DNA of 13,245 nt from Burkholderiales bacterium (GCA_947372535.1 CANBUA010000120.1:1-13245); one strand, 5' to 3'; positions 1 to 10,182 are shown, counted from the first letter of the stretch. Made by a program: numbers and translations. The notes: generated by a model from the sequence alone, not told the origin.

Positions 1-2
1 TG

Positions 3-2036
<2,034 letters not shown>

Positions 2037-2098
2037 TTCAGGGTTAGTCATTAAGGGCAAACCATTGGTTGCAAGCACGCCCTTCGCGGCATGTCAAG

Positions 2099-2126
2099 AA
2101 CAGGGTCTTCATGACCCTGTTTTTTT
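2099..2126 (+). terminator. Intrinsic terminator of secA
   Basis: A 9-bp perfect stem (AACAGGGTC, 2099-2107, with GACCCTGTT, 2113-2121) closes a 5-nt loop. Its 3' arm runs into seven consecutive T (2120-2126). It lies 63 bp after the secA stop and is a textbook rho-independent terminator. Confidence 0.9.
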
Positions 2127-2234
2127 GCGCGCCGCAGCATTTTTTCGCGCCGTCTATTTGCCATTTGGCGCCGCGCCATGGCCATCCATCGCACCCTTCT
2201 GGCAATTTGCCCAGCACGCCCCTACATTGCGCCG

Positions 2235-2259
2235 GCCGATCAAGCTGTCTTTGATCGGC
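2235..2259. promoter_or_regulatory. Perfect inverted repeat upstream of the first permease
   Basis: GCCGATCAA (2235-2243) and TTGATCGGC (2251-2259) form a perfect 9-bp inverted repeat around a 7-nt spacer, 46 bp before the permease start codon. No T-run follows, so it is not a terminator. It fits an operator for a dimeric regulator or a 5' leader hairpin. Nothing in the sequence identifies the binding protein. A TTGACA hexamer at 2268-2273 lies just downstream but has no convincing -10 partner. Confidence 0.45.
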
Positions 2260-2294
2260 ACCATCAGTTGACAGCGCTCGCAGCGCTGCGAACC

Positions 2295-2300
2295 AGGAGA
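2295..2300 (+). promoter_or_regulatory. Ribosome binding site of permease copy 1
   Basis: AGGAGA lies 5 nt before the ATG at 2306. It contrasts with permease copy 2, which has no comparable site. Confidence 0.7.
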
Positions 2301-2305
2301 CCTTC

Positions 2306-4483
2306 ATGAGTCATGCCCCGAGCGACGACGCCGGCTGGAAGTTTTTGAACCGCACGGCCACCGAGTGGTTTGTCAGTCTGCCCACCATCGTGATGCTGTT
2401 GCTGGTGCTGGTCATCAGCACGGGCGAGTTGGTGCACGGGCGCTTGCTGGCCACAGGTGAGGCCATGTTTGGCGACAAGTCCCAGGGCATCCAGTACTAC
2501 GCCTTGCGGGCCGATCCGGTACGCCCCGACTGCAATCCCAACATGGACATCGAGGCCGAGTTGGCGCGCATCACGGCGGCCAAGCCCAAGAGCAACGATG
2601 CGGTCGATAACCTCTTCGAAGAAGAAGCGGTCGACCCCGCGAAGGTTCGCAACTCCCTGACCACCAGCCTGGCCGAGTGCAAGGAAAAGCACGCCTGGTT
2701 TGAAAAATCCAAGGCCTTTGTCACGCCGGGCGTGAAGGCTTTCCGCACCGTGGAAACCAGTTTCTTCGGCCTGTTCCGCTTCGGCACCGAACACCGCTCG
2801 ATGATCCTGTTGATCCTGATGGGCGTGGTGATTCTGGCCACGACGGTCGAGTACGAACACATCGGCCTGGTGCCCGTGCGCTACAAGCGCGACTACATCG
2901 TGCAGTCGCTGACCACCTTGGGTGCTGGCGCCGTCATGCTGTATTCCAGCGTGAGCTACTACATGATCTCGGGCAGTGCCGGCGTGGAGATGGAGCGGCC
3001 GGAACATCAGATCGCCTGGACGGTGATGTTCGCGGCCATGACGCTGGTGAGCCTGTGGCAGTTGTTCAAACAGCCCAAGCATGGTCCTGAAGTCGAGCAA
3101 GGCTCCTGGGTGCATGCGCTGGAATCGGCGCCCATCGGCGGCACGCTGGCCATCTGGGCGGGTGTGTACTTCTTGCTCCACGGACACCCCTCGGGCCTGG
3201 CCATTTACATCAACACCTTGATGGAAGTGCCCACGATCCCGCTGCAGCTGGCCTTGTTCATCTGGGGCGGCATGCTGTTCAAGCAAAGCCGCATGACCGA
3301 CTTGTTCATGAACCTGCTGCGTCCGTGGAAGTTCTCGCCCGAGTTGTTGACCTTCCTGATCCTGCTGGGGGCGGCGATCCCGACGGCCTACACCGGTGGC
3401 TCGGGCGCCTTCGTGATGGCCGCTGGTGCCATCATCTACCACGAGGTCCGAGCAGTGGGCGGCAGCAGCCAGTTCGCCCTGGGTGCCACGGCCATGGCCG
3501 GCTCCCTCGGCGTGGTGCTGCGCCCCAGCCTGCTGGTGGTGGCCATCGTCGCGGTCAACAAGCAAGTCACCAGCTCGGAGCTGTTCCACTGGGGCCTGTG
3601 GGTCTTTGCCCTGACGTCCACCTTGTTCTTCATCGCCTCGCAAATGCGCCGCGAAAAGCACACCGTGAACATCGCCTCGCCCATGGTGGCCTTCCCTCAG
3701 ATGCTGCGTCAACTGCCGCCGCTGGTGCCCCACGTGGCCGTGGTGATCGCCGTGGTGCTGTTCTATCAATATGGCCTGCAAGCCTCGTTGAACGAGAACA
3801 CCGCGCCCACCATCATGCCGGTGATCATGCTGCTGATCGTGGCCGCTGACAAGCTGATGCAGGCACGTGGCATCGGCCAGCCCAACATGCTCACGCCGTT
3901 CACGATGGCGCGTGAAGACAAGGTCGAATCGGCCATCCGCGTGGCGACCAACGAGACCGTCGGTCACTTGGGCGGCTACATGTTCCTGATCCTGCTGTCG
4001 CAAGCCATGGGCGGCGTGATCGAGCGCTCCGGCATCGTGAGCATGGTGCCCGAGCAATTCTCCAGCCCCGAGATGTGCATGGCCTTCCTGGCCACGGCGC
4101 TGGTGATCCTGGGCATGTTCATGGAACCCCTGGGCGCGATCTTCCTGGTCTCGGGCACCATGGCGCCTCTGGCTTATCACAATGGCATCGATCCGGTTCA
4201 CTTCTGGGTGATGGTGCTGATGTCCTTCGAGGTGGGTTACCTGATGCCGCCTGTGGCCTTGAACCAGCTGCTGGCACGCCAGGTGGTGGGCGATGCGCTG
4301 ATCGAAAAAGCCGACAAGGAAGTGGCGCACCTCTCGTTCTACCGCCGCTATGAACGCTGGGTGCTGCCCAACGCGGTGATGAGCGTGGGCCTGATCATCG
4401 TGGCCTTCGCGCCGCTGGTCACGCGCCACTACCCTGAACTGCACCATTGGCTCAATGGCTGGATGGGCTTCGTGGCCAAGTGA
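2306..4483 (+). CDS. TRAP transporter permease, fused DctQ-DctM type (copy 1)
   Basis: Inner-membrane permease of the TRAP type, which imports organic acids or similar solutes on a sodium gradient. Length is 725 residues. The DctM half (about 306-725, near the usual 425 for DctM) carries the family landmarks: PTAYTGGSGAFVMAAGAI (359-376), GMFMEPLGAIFLVSG (603-617), GIDPVHF (627-633) and GYLMPPVALNQL (644-655). The N-terminal 305 residues contain about five hydrophobic segments (roughly 24-42, 165-182, 199-221, 236-254, 277-292). This fits a four-helix DctQ part plus a linker helix, as in SiaQM fusions. Between the first two helices lies an unusual polar stretch of about 120 residues (45-164) with QYYALRADP and cysteines C76 and C125. 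The positive-inside rule places it in the periplasm. The start is set by AGGAGA at 2295-2300, 5 nt before ATG. Substrate unknown; no binding-protein gene is nearby. The gene could be annotated simply as a TRAP large permease. Confidence 0.85.
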   Translation: MSHAPSDDAGWKFLNRTATEWFVSLPTIVMLLLVLVISTGELVHGRLLATGEAMFGDKSQGIQYYALRADPVRPDCNPNMDIEAELARITAAKPKSNDAVDNLFEEEAVDPAKVRNSLTTSLAECKEKHAWFEKSKAFVTPGVKAFRTVETSFFGLFRFGTEHRSMILLILMGVVILATTVEYEHIGLVPVRYKRDYIVQSLTTLGAGAVMLYSSVSYYMISGSAGVEMERPEHQIAWTVMFAAMTLVSLWQLFKQPKHGPEVEQGSWVHALESAPIGGTLAIWAGVYFLLHGHPSGLAIYINTLMEVPTIPLQLALFIWGGMLFKQSRMTDLFMNLLRPWKFSPELLTFLILLGAAIPTAYTGGSGAFVMAAGAIIYHEVRAVGGSSQFALGATAMAGSLGVVLRPSLLVVAIVAVNKQVTSSELFHWGLWVFALTSTLFFIASQMRREKHTVNIASPMVAFPQMLRQLPPLVPHVAVVIAVVLFYQYGLQASLNENTAPTIMPVIMLLIVAADKLMQARGIGQPNMLTPFTMAREDKVESAIRVATNETVGHLGGYMFLILLSQAMGGVIERSGIVSMVPEQFSSPEMCMAFLATALVILGMFMEPLGAIFLVSGTMAPLAYHNGIDPVHFWVMVLMSFEVGYLMPPVALNQLLARQVVGDALIEKADKEVAHLSFYRRYERWVLPNAVMSVGLIIVAFAPLVTRHYPELHHWLNGWMGFVAK

Positions 4484-4509
4484 GGCTTCACTGAGCCGAC
4501 CGCTTCATG

Positions 4510-4533
4510 ACAAAGGCCCTTTGGGGCCTTTGT
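4510..4533 (+). terminator. Strong hairpin between the two permease genes
   Basis: ACAAAGGCCC (4510-4519) and GGGCCTTTGT (4524-4533) pair perfectly over 10 bp around a TTTG tetraloop. They lie 27 bp after the stop of copy 1 and 20 bp before the start of copy 2. The following bases (TCTTGGG) give only a weak T-tract, so it may be a partial terminator, an attenuator or a 3'-end stabiliser that sets unequal expression of the two genes. Confidence 0.55.
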
Positions 4534-4552
4534 TCTTGGGCCACACCGACAC

Positions 4553-6727
4553 ATGATCACGACGAAGGCGCACTTTCTGCAACGGCGAGGGTGGTGGCGA
4601 CGAAGCACACATGAGTGGTTCGTGGCCCTGCCCACCTTCGTGCTGCTGATGGCGGTGCTGATGATCAGCATGGGTGAGTTGGTCCACAGCCAGATGCTGC
4701 AGATCGGCGAGAGCATGTTCGGCGACCGCATCAAGCAGGTGCAGTACTTTGCGCTGCGGGCCGATCCCACGCCGCCCAGTTGCCAACCCGACATCGACGT
4801 CGAGCGCGAAGTGGCCAGGCTGATCAATGCGCGCAGCGCCACACCGGCCAAGGATGAGTTCGATGCCTTGATCAAGGTCGCGCCGCTGGACGAGGCGCAG
4901 CTCAGGCAGTCACTGGCATCGGCCAAGGCCTTGTGCCAGGCGCAGTTTCAGATCCATCGGGAGTTGATCGCCCACCTGACGCCGGAGGTGCGGGCCTATC
5001 GCGCAGTCGAGCAGGCTTTCTTCGACCTGTTCCATTTCGGCACGGCCAGCCGCACCACCATCCTGCTGGCGCTGCTGGGTGTGGCGATGCTGGCCACGGC
5101 GGTGCGGCACGAACACATCGTCCTGACAGCGCCGCGCTATCAGCGGGATTTCTGGATGCAATCGGTGACCACGGCCATTGGCGCGGCCTTCCTGCTCTGG
5201 TCGGCCTGTGTCTACTATCGCCTGTCTGTCTCGGGTGGTGGCGTGCTGGAGCGAGAGGAGCTGCACATCGCCTGGATCGTGCTGTTCGCCGCCATGCTGG
5301 CCGTCAGCGTCTGGCGGTGCTGGCAGCCTTGCTCACGCGCCTTGCAGGCCGAGCTGGGTACTTGGCGCCATGCCTTCAAGACGATCCCCCTGGGCTCGAT
5401 CATGGCGGTGGTGGCCGGGCTGTATTACGCCTTGCAAGGTCACCCGGCTGGGCTGGCCATCCATGTGCATTCGCTGATGGAAGTGCCATCGCTGTCGCTG
5501 CACCTGGCGCTGTTCATCTGGTGCGGCATGCTGTTCAAGCAAAGCCGCGTGGTCGATTTGTTCATGAACCTGCTGCGGCCATGGCGGCTCTCGCCCGAGG
5601 TGCTGAGCTGGGTGATCCTGCTGGCCTCGGCAGTGCCGACGGCCTACACGGGCGGCTCTGGGGTGTTCGTTGTGGCAGCGGGCGCGCTCATTTACCACGA
5701 GGTGCGTGATGCTGGCGGCAGCCACCAGTACGCCCTGGCGGCCACCGCCATGTCGGGTTCGCTGGGCATGGTGCTGCGGCCCAGCCTGCTGGTCGTGGCC
5801 ATCGTGGCCATGAACCGCAACGTCACCAGCCAAGAGCTGTTCTATTGGGGCTGGTGGGTGCTGGCGCTGACCACCACGCTGTTTCTGGTCACGTCGCTGA
5901 TGCGGCGGCAACGCACGTCGCTGTCGGACTTGCCAGGCCCCAAGTTGCGCCAAGCCTTCCCGGCCATGCTGACACAAGTGCCGCCCCTGATGCCCCACGT
6001 GGCCGTGGCCATGGCCGTGATCGGCTTTTTCTCGGTGGTGCTGGACACGCGGCTCAACGAGACTTCTGCGCCTTTGATCATGCCCATGATCGTGGTGCTG
6101 GTGCTGCTCTTTGACAAGCTGATGCTGGCCCAGGGCATCGGGCCGCTCTCGCCGCGCCTGGCACATGCGATGAAGCGAGAGCGCAGTTTCGAAGGCTCGG
6201 TGCGCGTGGCCACGTCAGAGACGGCGAGCCACCTGGGTGGCTACATTTACCTGATCATCCTGTCGCAGGCGCTGGGTGGCGTGGTGGAACGAGCGGGCCT
6301 GGGCCGGCTGTCGCCCGATGTCTTTGCCACGCCCTGGTCCGCCATGGCTTTCCTGGCCATGGCCCTGGTGATCCTGGGCATGTTCATGGAGCCGCTGGGC
6401 GCGGTGTTCCTCGTGTCCACGGCGCTGTCGCCGATTGCAGCCAGCCATGGCATCGACCCCATCCATTTCTGGATCGTGGTGCTGGTCGCCTTCGAGCTGG
6501 GCTACCTGATGCCGCCCGTGGCCCTGAACCAATTGCTGGCCCGCCAGGTCATCGGTCAGGCTGCGCTGGTCAAGGCCGATGCGCAAGAACGAAGCATTCC
6601 TTCCTTTTATCGCCGCCACGAACAGTGGATACTGCCGTGCGGGGTGATGAGCGTGGCGCTGGTCGTCGTCGCTTTCCTGCCCCTGTTCACGCACGGCATG
6701 CCAAGCTGGCTGCTGTGGATGAGGTGA
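4553..6727 (+). CDS. TRAP transporter permease, fused DctQ-DctM type (copy 2)
   Basis: A tandem paralogue of the preceding permease, 724 residues and collinear with it end to end. Over residues 309-348 against 306-345 of copy 1, I count 31 of 40 identical. The same DctM motifs are present: PTAYTGGSGVFVVAAGAL (362-379), GMFMEPLGAVFLVS (609-622), GIDPIHF (633-639) and GYLMPPVALNQL (650-661). The periplasmic insertion after the first helix is conserved, with QYFALRADP (64-72) and cysteines C77 and C128 matching C76 and C125 of copy 1. Copy 2 differs by a CWQPC pair (256-260) in a predicted cytoplasmic loop. The ATG at 4553 aligns to within one residue with the copy 1 start, but no Shine-Dalgarno sequence is visible and a strong hairpin ends 19 bp upstream. 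The kinase gene follows 13 bp after the stop, suggesting shared transcription. The two copies may differ in substrate or form one assembly; I cannot tell which. Confidence 0.84.
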   Translation: MITTKAHFLQRRGWWRRSTHEWFVALPTFVLLMAVLMISMGELVHSQMLQIGESMFGDRIKQVQYFALRADPTPPSCQPDIDVEREVARLINARSATPAKDEFDALIKVAPLDEAQLRQSLASAKALCQAQFQIHRELIAHLTPEVRAYRAVEQAFFDLFHFGTASRTTILLALLGVAMLATAVRHEHIVLTAPRYQRDFWMQSVTTAIGAAFLLWSACVYYRLSVSGGGVLEREELHIAWIVLFAAMLAVSVWRCWQPCSRALQAELGTWRHAFKTIPLGSIMAVVAGLYYALQGHPAGLAIHVHSLMEVPSLSLHLALFIWCGMLFKQSRVVDLFMNLLRPWRLSPEVLSWVILLASAVPTAYTGGSGVFVVAAGALIYHEVRDAGGSHQYALAATAMSGSLGMVLRPSLLVVAIVAMNRNVTSQELFYWGWWVLALTTTLFLVTSLMRRQRTSLSDLPGPKLRQAFPAMLTQVPPLMPHVAVAMAVIGFFSVVLDTRLNETSAPLIMPMIVVLVLLFDKLMLAQGIGPLSPRLAHAMKRERSFEGSVRVATSETASHLGGYIYLIILSQALGGVVERAGLGRLSPDVFATPWSAMAFLAMALVILGMFMEPLGAVFLVSTALSPIAASHGIDPIHFWIVVLVAFELGYLMPPVALNQLLARQVIGQAALVKADAQERSIPSFYRRHEQWILPCGVMSVALVVVAFLPLFTHGMPSWLLWMR

Positions 6728-6740
6728 AACCAACCAGGCC

Positions 6741-7955
6741 ATGAGTCAACACACCGCCAGTGATGAGGACGCGATCGGCGGGCTGCTGCCAGCCCCGCCG
6801 GACTACCCGCGCGAGCTCACCATGTATGGCTCCATCCCGCGTACCGGGCGGGTGAACTTGCTGTGGAGCGTGGCGGTGGCCGTGTTCCTGTGCGCGCTGG
6901 AGTGGGCCGAGCCCAACACCCTGCACCGCTATGGGCTCATGGTGAACCTGAGCTACACCTTGTGCTTGGGCTACTGGTGCTGGACCATCATCGGCATCAT
7001 CTGGCTGGGCGAGGCGCGGCGGCGCTGGACACGCCTGCCCGATGCGCGCCAGCGCTTTGACCGCAGCGGCGTCTACGGCCTGCTGGGCTGGCAGGCCATC
7101 ACGTTTGTGGCGGTACTGGGCGTGCCCACGGCCTGCGTGCTGGGTGTGCTGACGGCCCGCACCGCGCTGGACCTGCCCTGGCCCATGCCCGTCTCCAGCG
7201 AACGCCTGCCCTTCAGCGTGGCCCTGGTGCTCAGCTACAGCCTGGCCCTGGTCACCTTCACGGTCGACTACCTGCGCGTGCACTTGGCCGCCAACCAGCT
7301 CCGGGCCGAGGCCGCGCAGCGCCAGGCCGTGGAGGCGCAATTGCAGTTGCTGCAAGCCCAGCTTGAGCCGCACATGCTCTTCAACACCCTGGCGAACCTG
7401 CATGCCCTGATCGATGCGGACCCCGCGCGTGCGCAGGACATGCTGGCCCGGCTGATCGCCTTCTTGCGCGCCACCTTGAGCGCCAGCCGGCGCACCACCC
7501 ATGCCTTGTCGGAAGAGTTCGCTCGCGCGGGCGATTACCTGGCGTTGATGCAGGTGCGCATGGGCTCGCGCCTGAAGGTGACCATGAACCTGCCCCATGA
7601 GCTGGCCGATCAGCAGGTGCCACCGCTGCTGTTGCAGCCCTTGCTCGAGAACGCCATCCAGCACGGCCTGGAGCCCAGCAGGCACGGTGGCAGTTTGACG
7701 GTGACCGCGGCCCAGCAGGGCCGGGAGCTGATCCTGACCGTGCTCGACACCGGCCGGGGCCTGCACGCGGCACAGATCCCGCGCCGTGGCCCTGCTGGCT
7801 TCGGGCTCAGCTGCGTGCGCGATCGCCTGGCCTCGCTCTACGGCCAGCGCGCCAGCTTGATCCTGGCATCCCCCGAAGAAGGCCCTGGCACACTGGCCAC
7901 CCTTCACCTGCCGATGCCCTCGACCCACCACGCACCCGTGACCTTGCACGAATGA
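6741..7955 (+). CDS. LytS-type sensor histidine kinase (His_kinase family)
   Basis: Membrane histidine kinase of the LytS/YehU class, 404 residues. Four hydrophobic segments (about 39-57, 66-89, 111-138, 156-176) are joined by short loops. There is no large periplasmic sensor domain, so a signal would be sensed in the membrane or through a partner protein. A coiled coil (about 180-207) leads into the dimerisation motif QAQLEPHMLFN with phospho-acceptor H211. The ATPase domain has the N-box LLENAIQHG (301-309, N304), VLDTGRG (334-340, D336) and GFGL (353-356). All catalytic motifs look intact. The start ATG is 13 bp after the permease stop, and GAGGTGA, overlapping that stop, may serve as a distant ribosome site. 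The stop overlaps the regulator start (ATGA), which implies translational coupling. Family members BtsS and YpdA control carboxylate transporters, which suits the permease neighbours. Its ligand is unknown. Confidence 0.9.
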   Translation: MSQHTASDEDAIGGLLPAPPDYPRELTMYGSIPRTGRVNLLWSVAVAVFLCALEWAEPNTLHRYGLMVNLSYTLCLGYWCWTIIGIIWLGEARRRWTRLPDARQRFDRSGVYGLLGWQAITFVAVLGVPTACVLGVLTARTALDLPWPMPVSSERLPFSVALVLSYSLALVTFTVDYLRVHLAANQLRAEAAQRQAVEAQLQLLQAQLEPHMLFNTLANLHALIDADPARAQDMLARLIAFLRATLSASRRTTHALSEEFARAGDYLALMQVRMGSRLKVTMNLPHELADQQVPPLLLQPLLENAIQHGLEPSRHGGSLTVTAAQQGRELILTVLDTGRGLHAAQIPRRGPAGFGLSCVRDRLASLYGQRASLILASPEEGPGTLATLHLPMPSTHHAPVTLHE

Positions 7956-8809
7956 ACGCCACCGCGCTGATCGCTGAAGACGAACCCATCCTGGCCCAGG
8001 CCTTGTCCACCATGCTGCTGCGGCTTTGGCCCGAGCTGCAGATCCTGCCACTGGCCCAGGATGGCGGCCAAGCGGTCGAGATGGCCTTGAGCAGCCTGCC
8101 CGATGTGCTGTTCCTGGACATCCAGATGCCCGACCGCGATGGCCTGGACGCCTCGCAAGCCATCGTCGAAGCCTGGCCCACGACCAAGCCCTTGCCGCTG
8201 CTGGTGTTCGTGACGGCCTACGATGAACATGCCGTGACCGCCTTCGAGCGCGCCGCCGTGGACTACGTGCTCAAGCCTGTGCAGACCGCCCGCCTGGCCG
8301 TCACCTGCGAACGCCTGATCCAGTTGCTCAAACAGCGCTCGCCCCAACAAGACGACAGCACGCTCGATGGTCTGCGCACGCTCTACGGCGCCGTGGCCGC
8401 CCAGCGTGACGATGACACCGCGCCCGCCATTTCCTCCGACACCAGCCTGCCGGCCTTGGCCACCACCACCCCGCTGAAGGTGCTCCAGGCCGCCGTGGGC
8501 AATGGCCTGCAGATCGTGCAGATCGAGGACGTGCTGTATTTCGAGGCGGCCGATAAATACGTGCGCATCGTCACCAACGGCAAGGACATGCTGGCGGCTG
8601 CAGATCTGCTGATCCGCACGCCCTTGCGCGAGCTGGTCCCGCGCCTGGATGCCGACTTGTTCTGGCAAATCCACCGCAGCATCGTCGTCAACGTCAAGGC
8701 CATCGAGCGTGTCTCGCGGGTGTACGGCCGCCTGCGGGTGCATGTCCGTGGCCGCCCCGAGACACTGGAGGTCTCGCGCATGTACGCCCACCTGTTCAAG
8801 GCGATGTAG
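7952..8809 (+). CDS. LytTR-family response regulator
   Basis: Response regulator of 285 residues, partner of the kinase encoded just before it (4-bp ATGA overlap). The receiver domain (about 4-125) has the acidic pocket E9/D10, phospho-acceptor D56 in LFLDIQMP, T88 in [10 protein letters not shown], and K108 in VDYVLKP. A variable, polar linker (about 128-172) precedes a LytTR DNA-binding domain (about 178-283). Its landmarks are [23 protein letters not shown] and [18 protein letters not shown]. LytTR proteins bind direct-repeat boxes and usually activate nearby or distant transport, adhesion or virulence genes. The permeases upstream are the obvious candidate targets, but I could not find a convincing pair of LytTR boxes in front of them. 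A relationship to AlgR is possible by domain layout. However, the neighbours (permeases and argJ) are not those of the algZR locus, so I give no symbol. Confidence 0.92.
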   Translation: MNATALIAEDEPILAQALSTMLLRLWPELQILPLAQDGGQAVEMALSSLPDVLFLDIQMPDRDGLDASQAIVEAWPTTKPLPLLVFVTAYDEHAVTAFERAAVDYVLKPVQTARLAVTCERLIQLLKQRSPQQDDSTLDGLRTLYGAVAAQRDDDTAPAISSDTSLPALATTTPLKVLQAAVGNGLQIVQIEDVLYFEAADKYVRIVTNGKDMLAAADLLIRTPLRELVPRLDADLFWQIHRSIVVNVKAIERVSRVYGRLRVHVRGRPETLEVSRMYAHLFKAM

Positions 8810-8827
8810 GGTTTCTGCGGACTGCGG

Positions 8828-8833
8828 CACAAT
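8828..8833 (+). promoter_or_regulatory. Possible -10 element of an argJ promoter
   Basis: CACAAT sits 28 bp before the argJ ATG, in the 52-bp gap after the regulator gene. The best -35 candidate at 17 bp spacing (TGTAGG) is poor, so this is only suggestive. If it is not used, argJ would be read from the kinase-regulator transcript. Confidence 0.25.
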
Positions 8834-8861
8834 CACTGCCTTCGCTGGAGTGAGCCACAAC

Positions 8862-10091
8862 ATGCCCGTCAACCTGTCTGCCCCCGATCCCAAAGACCTT
8901 CACCCCGTGCCTGGCGTCAAGCTGGGCATCACCATGGCCGGCGTGCGCAAGGCCAATCGCCGCGACCTGACCGTGATCACCCTGGACGAAGGCAGTGCCG
9001 TGGCGGGCGTGTTCACCAAGAACCGCTTCTGCGCCGCGCCCGTGCAGATCTGCCGCAAGCACCTGGCCGCCAACTCCGACATCCGTGCTTTGGTGATCAA
9101 CACGGGCAACGCCAACGCCGGCACGGGCGAAGACGGCCTGGTCCGCGCTCAGACCACCTGCATTGCCTTGGCCCGCCACCTGGACATCGCCCCCGAGCAG
9201 GTCTTGCCGTTCTCCACCGGCGTGATCATGGAGACCCTGCCCGTGGACCGCATCCAGGCCGGCCTGCCCGCTGCGCTCGATGCCCTCAAGGCCGACAACT
9301 GGGCCGAGGCCGCCGCCGGCATCATGACCACCGACACCCTGCCCAAGGCCTTCTCGCGCCAGATCACCATTGGCGGAGCCACCGTGACGCTGACCGGCAT
9401 CAGCAAGGGCGCCGGCATGATCAAGCCCAACATGGCGACCAAGCTGGGCTACCTGGCCACCGATGCCAAGGTCAAGCCCGAGCTGCTGCAAGCCCTGGTG
9501 ACCGAAGCGGCCGATGCGTCGTTTAACCGCATCACCATCGATGGCGACACCTCCACCAACGACTCCTTCATCCTGATCGCCACGCGCCAGGCGGACCACG
9601 CCGAGATCACCGACCTGAACAGCGCTGAAGGCCAGGCCTTGCGCGCGGCCGTGATCGCCGTCTCACAGCAACTGGCCCAGGCCATCGTGCGCGACGGTGA
9701 AGGCGCGACCAAGTTCATCACGATCACCATCGAAGGCGGCCGCGACGAGGCCGAGTGCAAGCTGGCCGCGTACGCGATCGCGCATTCGCCGCTGGTCAAA
9801 ACGGCCTTCTTCGCCAGCGACCCCAACCTGGGCCGCATCCTGGCCGCCGTGGGCTACGCCGGCATTGATGACCTGGACCAGAGCCTGATCGAGCTGCACC
9901 TGGACGATGTGCACGTGGTGACCAAGGGCGGCCGCCGCCCCGAATACCGGGAGGAAGACGGCCAGCGCGTGATGAAGCAAAGCGAGATCACCATTCGCGT
10001 GGGATTGGCCCGTGGCCAGGCCAGTGCCACCGTCTGGACCTGTGACCTTTCTCACGATTACGTCACCATCAACGCCGACTACCGCAGTTGA
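8862..10091 (+). CDS. argJ: ArgJ, glutamate N-acetyltransferase / amino-acid acetyltransferase
   Basis: Bifunctional enzyme of cyclic arginine biosynthesis. It moves the acetyl group from N-acetylornithine to glutamate and can also make N-acetylglutamate from acetyl-CoA. Length is 409 residues, normal for the family. Landmarks are TGNANAGTG (81-89), the self-cleavage region [21 protein letters not shown] (182-202, with T193 the expected new N-terminal nucleophile after cleavage at A192/T193), DGDTSTNDS (228-236), [16 protein letters not shown] (319-334), and the C-terminal [16 protein letters not shown]. The frame is open further upstream, back to 8649. The ATG at 8862 is preferred because it gives the usual family start, is preceded by GGAG at 8847-8850, and does not intrude into the response regulator gene. 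ArgJ is a housekeeping gene, so the permease and two-component genes appear to be placed between two core genes, secA and argJ. Confidence 0.97.
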   Translation: MPVNLSAPDPKDLHPVPGVKLGITMAGVRKANRRDLTVITLDEGSAVAGVFTKNRFCAAPVQICRKHLAANSDIRALVINTGNANAGTGEDGLVRAQTTCIALARHLDIAPEQVLPFSTGVIMETLPVDRIQAGLPAALDALKADNWAEAAAGIMTTDTLPKAFSRQITIGGATVTLTGISKGAGMIKPNMATKLGYLATDAKVKPELLQALVTEAADASFNRITIDGDTSTNDSFILIATRQADHAEITDLNSAEGQALRAAVIAVSQQLAQAIVRDGEGATKFITITIEGGRDEAECKLAAYAIAHSPLVKTAFFASDPNLGRILAAVGYAGIDDLDQSLIELHLDDVHVVTKGGRRPEYREEDGQRVMKQSEITIRVGLARGQASATVWTCDLSHDYVTINADYRS

Positions 10092-10099
10092 GGCCGGCC

Positions 10100-10118
10100 G
10101 GGGGACCGAAATTCCCCC
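10100..10118 (+). terminator. Weak hairpin after argJ
   Basis: GGGGGA (10100-10105) pairs with TCCCCC (10113-10118) around a 7-nt loop, beginning 9 bp after the argJ stop. No T-run follows directly; the nearest is TTTTT at 10145-10149. It may be an inefficient terminator or simply leader structure for the next gene. Confidence 0.3.
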
Positions 10119-10170
10119 ACAGTGGCCGACACAGGCATATCATCTTTTTGGCGCCCCGATGGACGTCGAA

Positions 10171-10176
10171 AAGGAG
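10171..10176 (+). promoter_or_regulatory. Ribosome binding site that fixes the HD-GYP-like gene start
   Basis: AAGGAG lies 6 nt before the ATG at 10183. It rules against the in-frame ATGs further upstream at 10012 and 10159. Confidence 0.75.
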
Positions 10177-10182
10177 TCTGCG

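Noticed and set aside
2264..2273. Possible LytTR half-box TCAGTTGAC and a TTGACA -35 hexamer before permease copy 1
   Set aside because: No second box lies at the expected 12-13 bp spacing, and no -10 hexamer lies at about 17 bp from the TTGACA.
2264..4447. 727-codon open frame on the minus strand, opposite permease copy 1
   Set aside because: It mirrors the permease gene almost exactly and encodes a His/Gln/Arg-rich product with no recognisable domain. Long antisense frames are expected opposite GC-rich genes with strong third-position bias.
5333..6166. Minus-strand frame of 277 codons opposite permease copy 2, and similar + strand frames inside both permeases
   Set aside because: All are out-of-frame shadows of the permease genes. 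Copy 2 aligns with copy 1 in only one frame.
6687..8051. 454-codon minus-strand frame across the kinase gene
   Set aside because: It spans a clear kinase gene and two gene boundaries, and its product is rich in Gln, Ala and Gly with no family resemblance.
8649..8861. Extended 5' end of argJ starting at 8649
   Set aside because: The extra 71 codons overlap the LytTR domain of the regulator and are not part of the ArgJ family. The ATG at 8862 has a ribosome site.
10012..10182. Extended 5' end of the HD-GYP-like gene starting at 10012 or 10159
   Set aside because: The first overlaps argJ. AAGGAG at the right distance points to the ATG at 10183.
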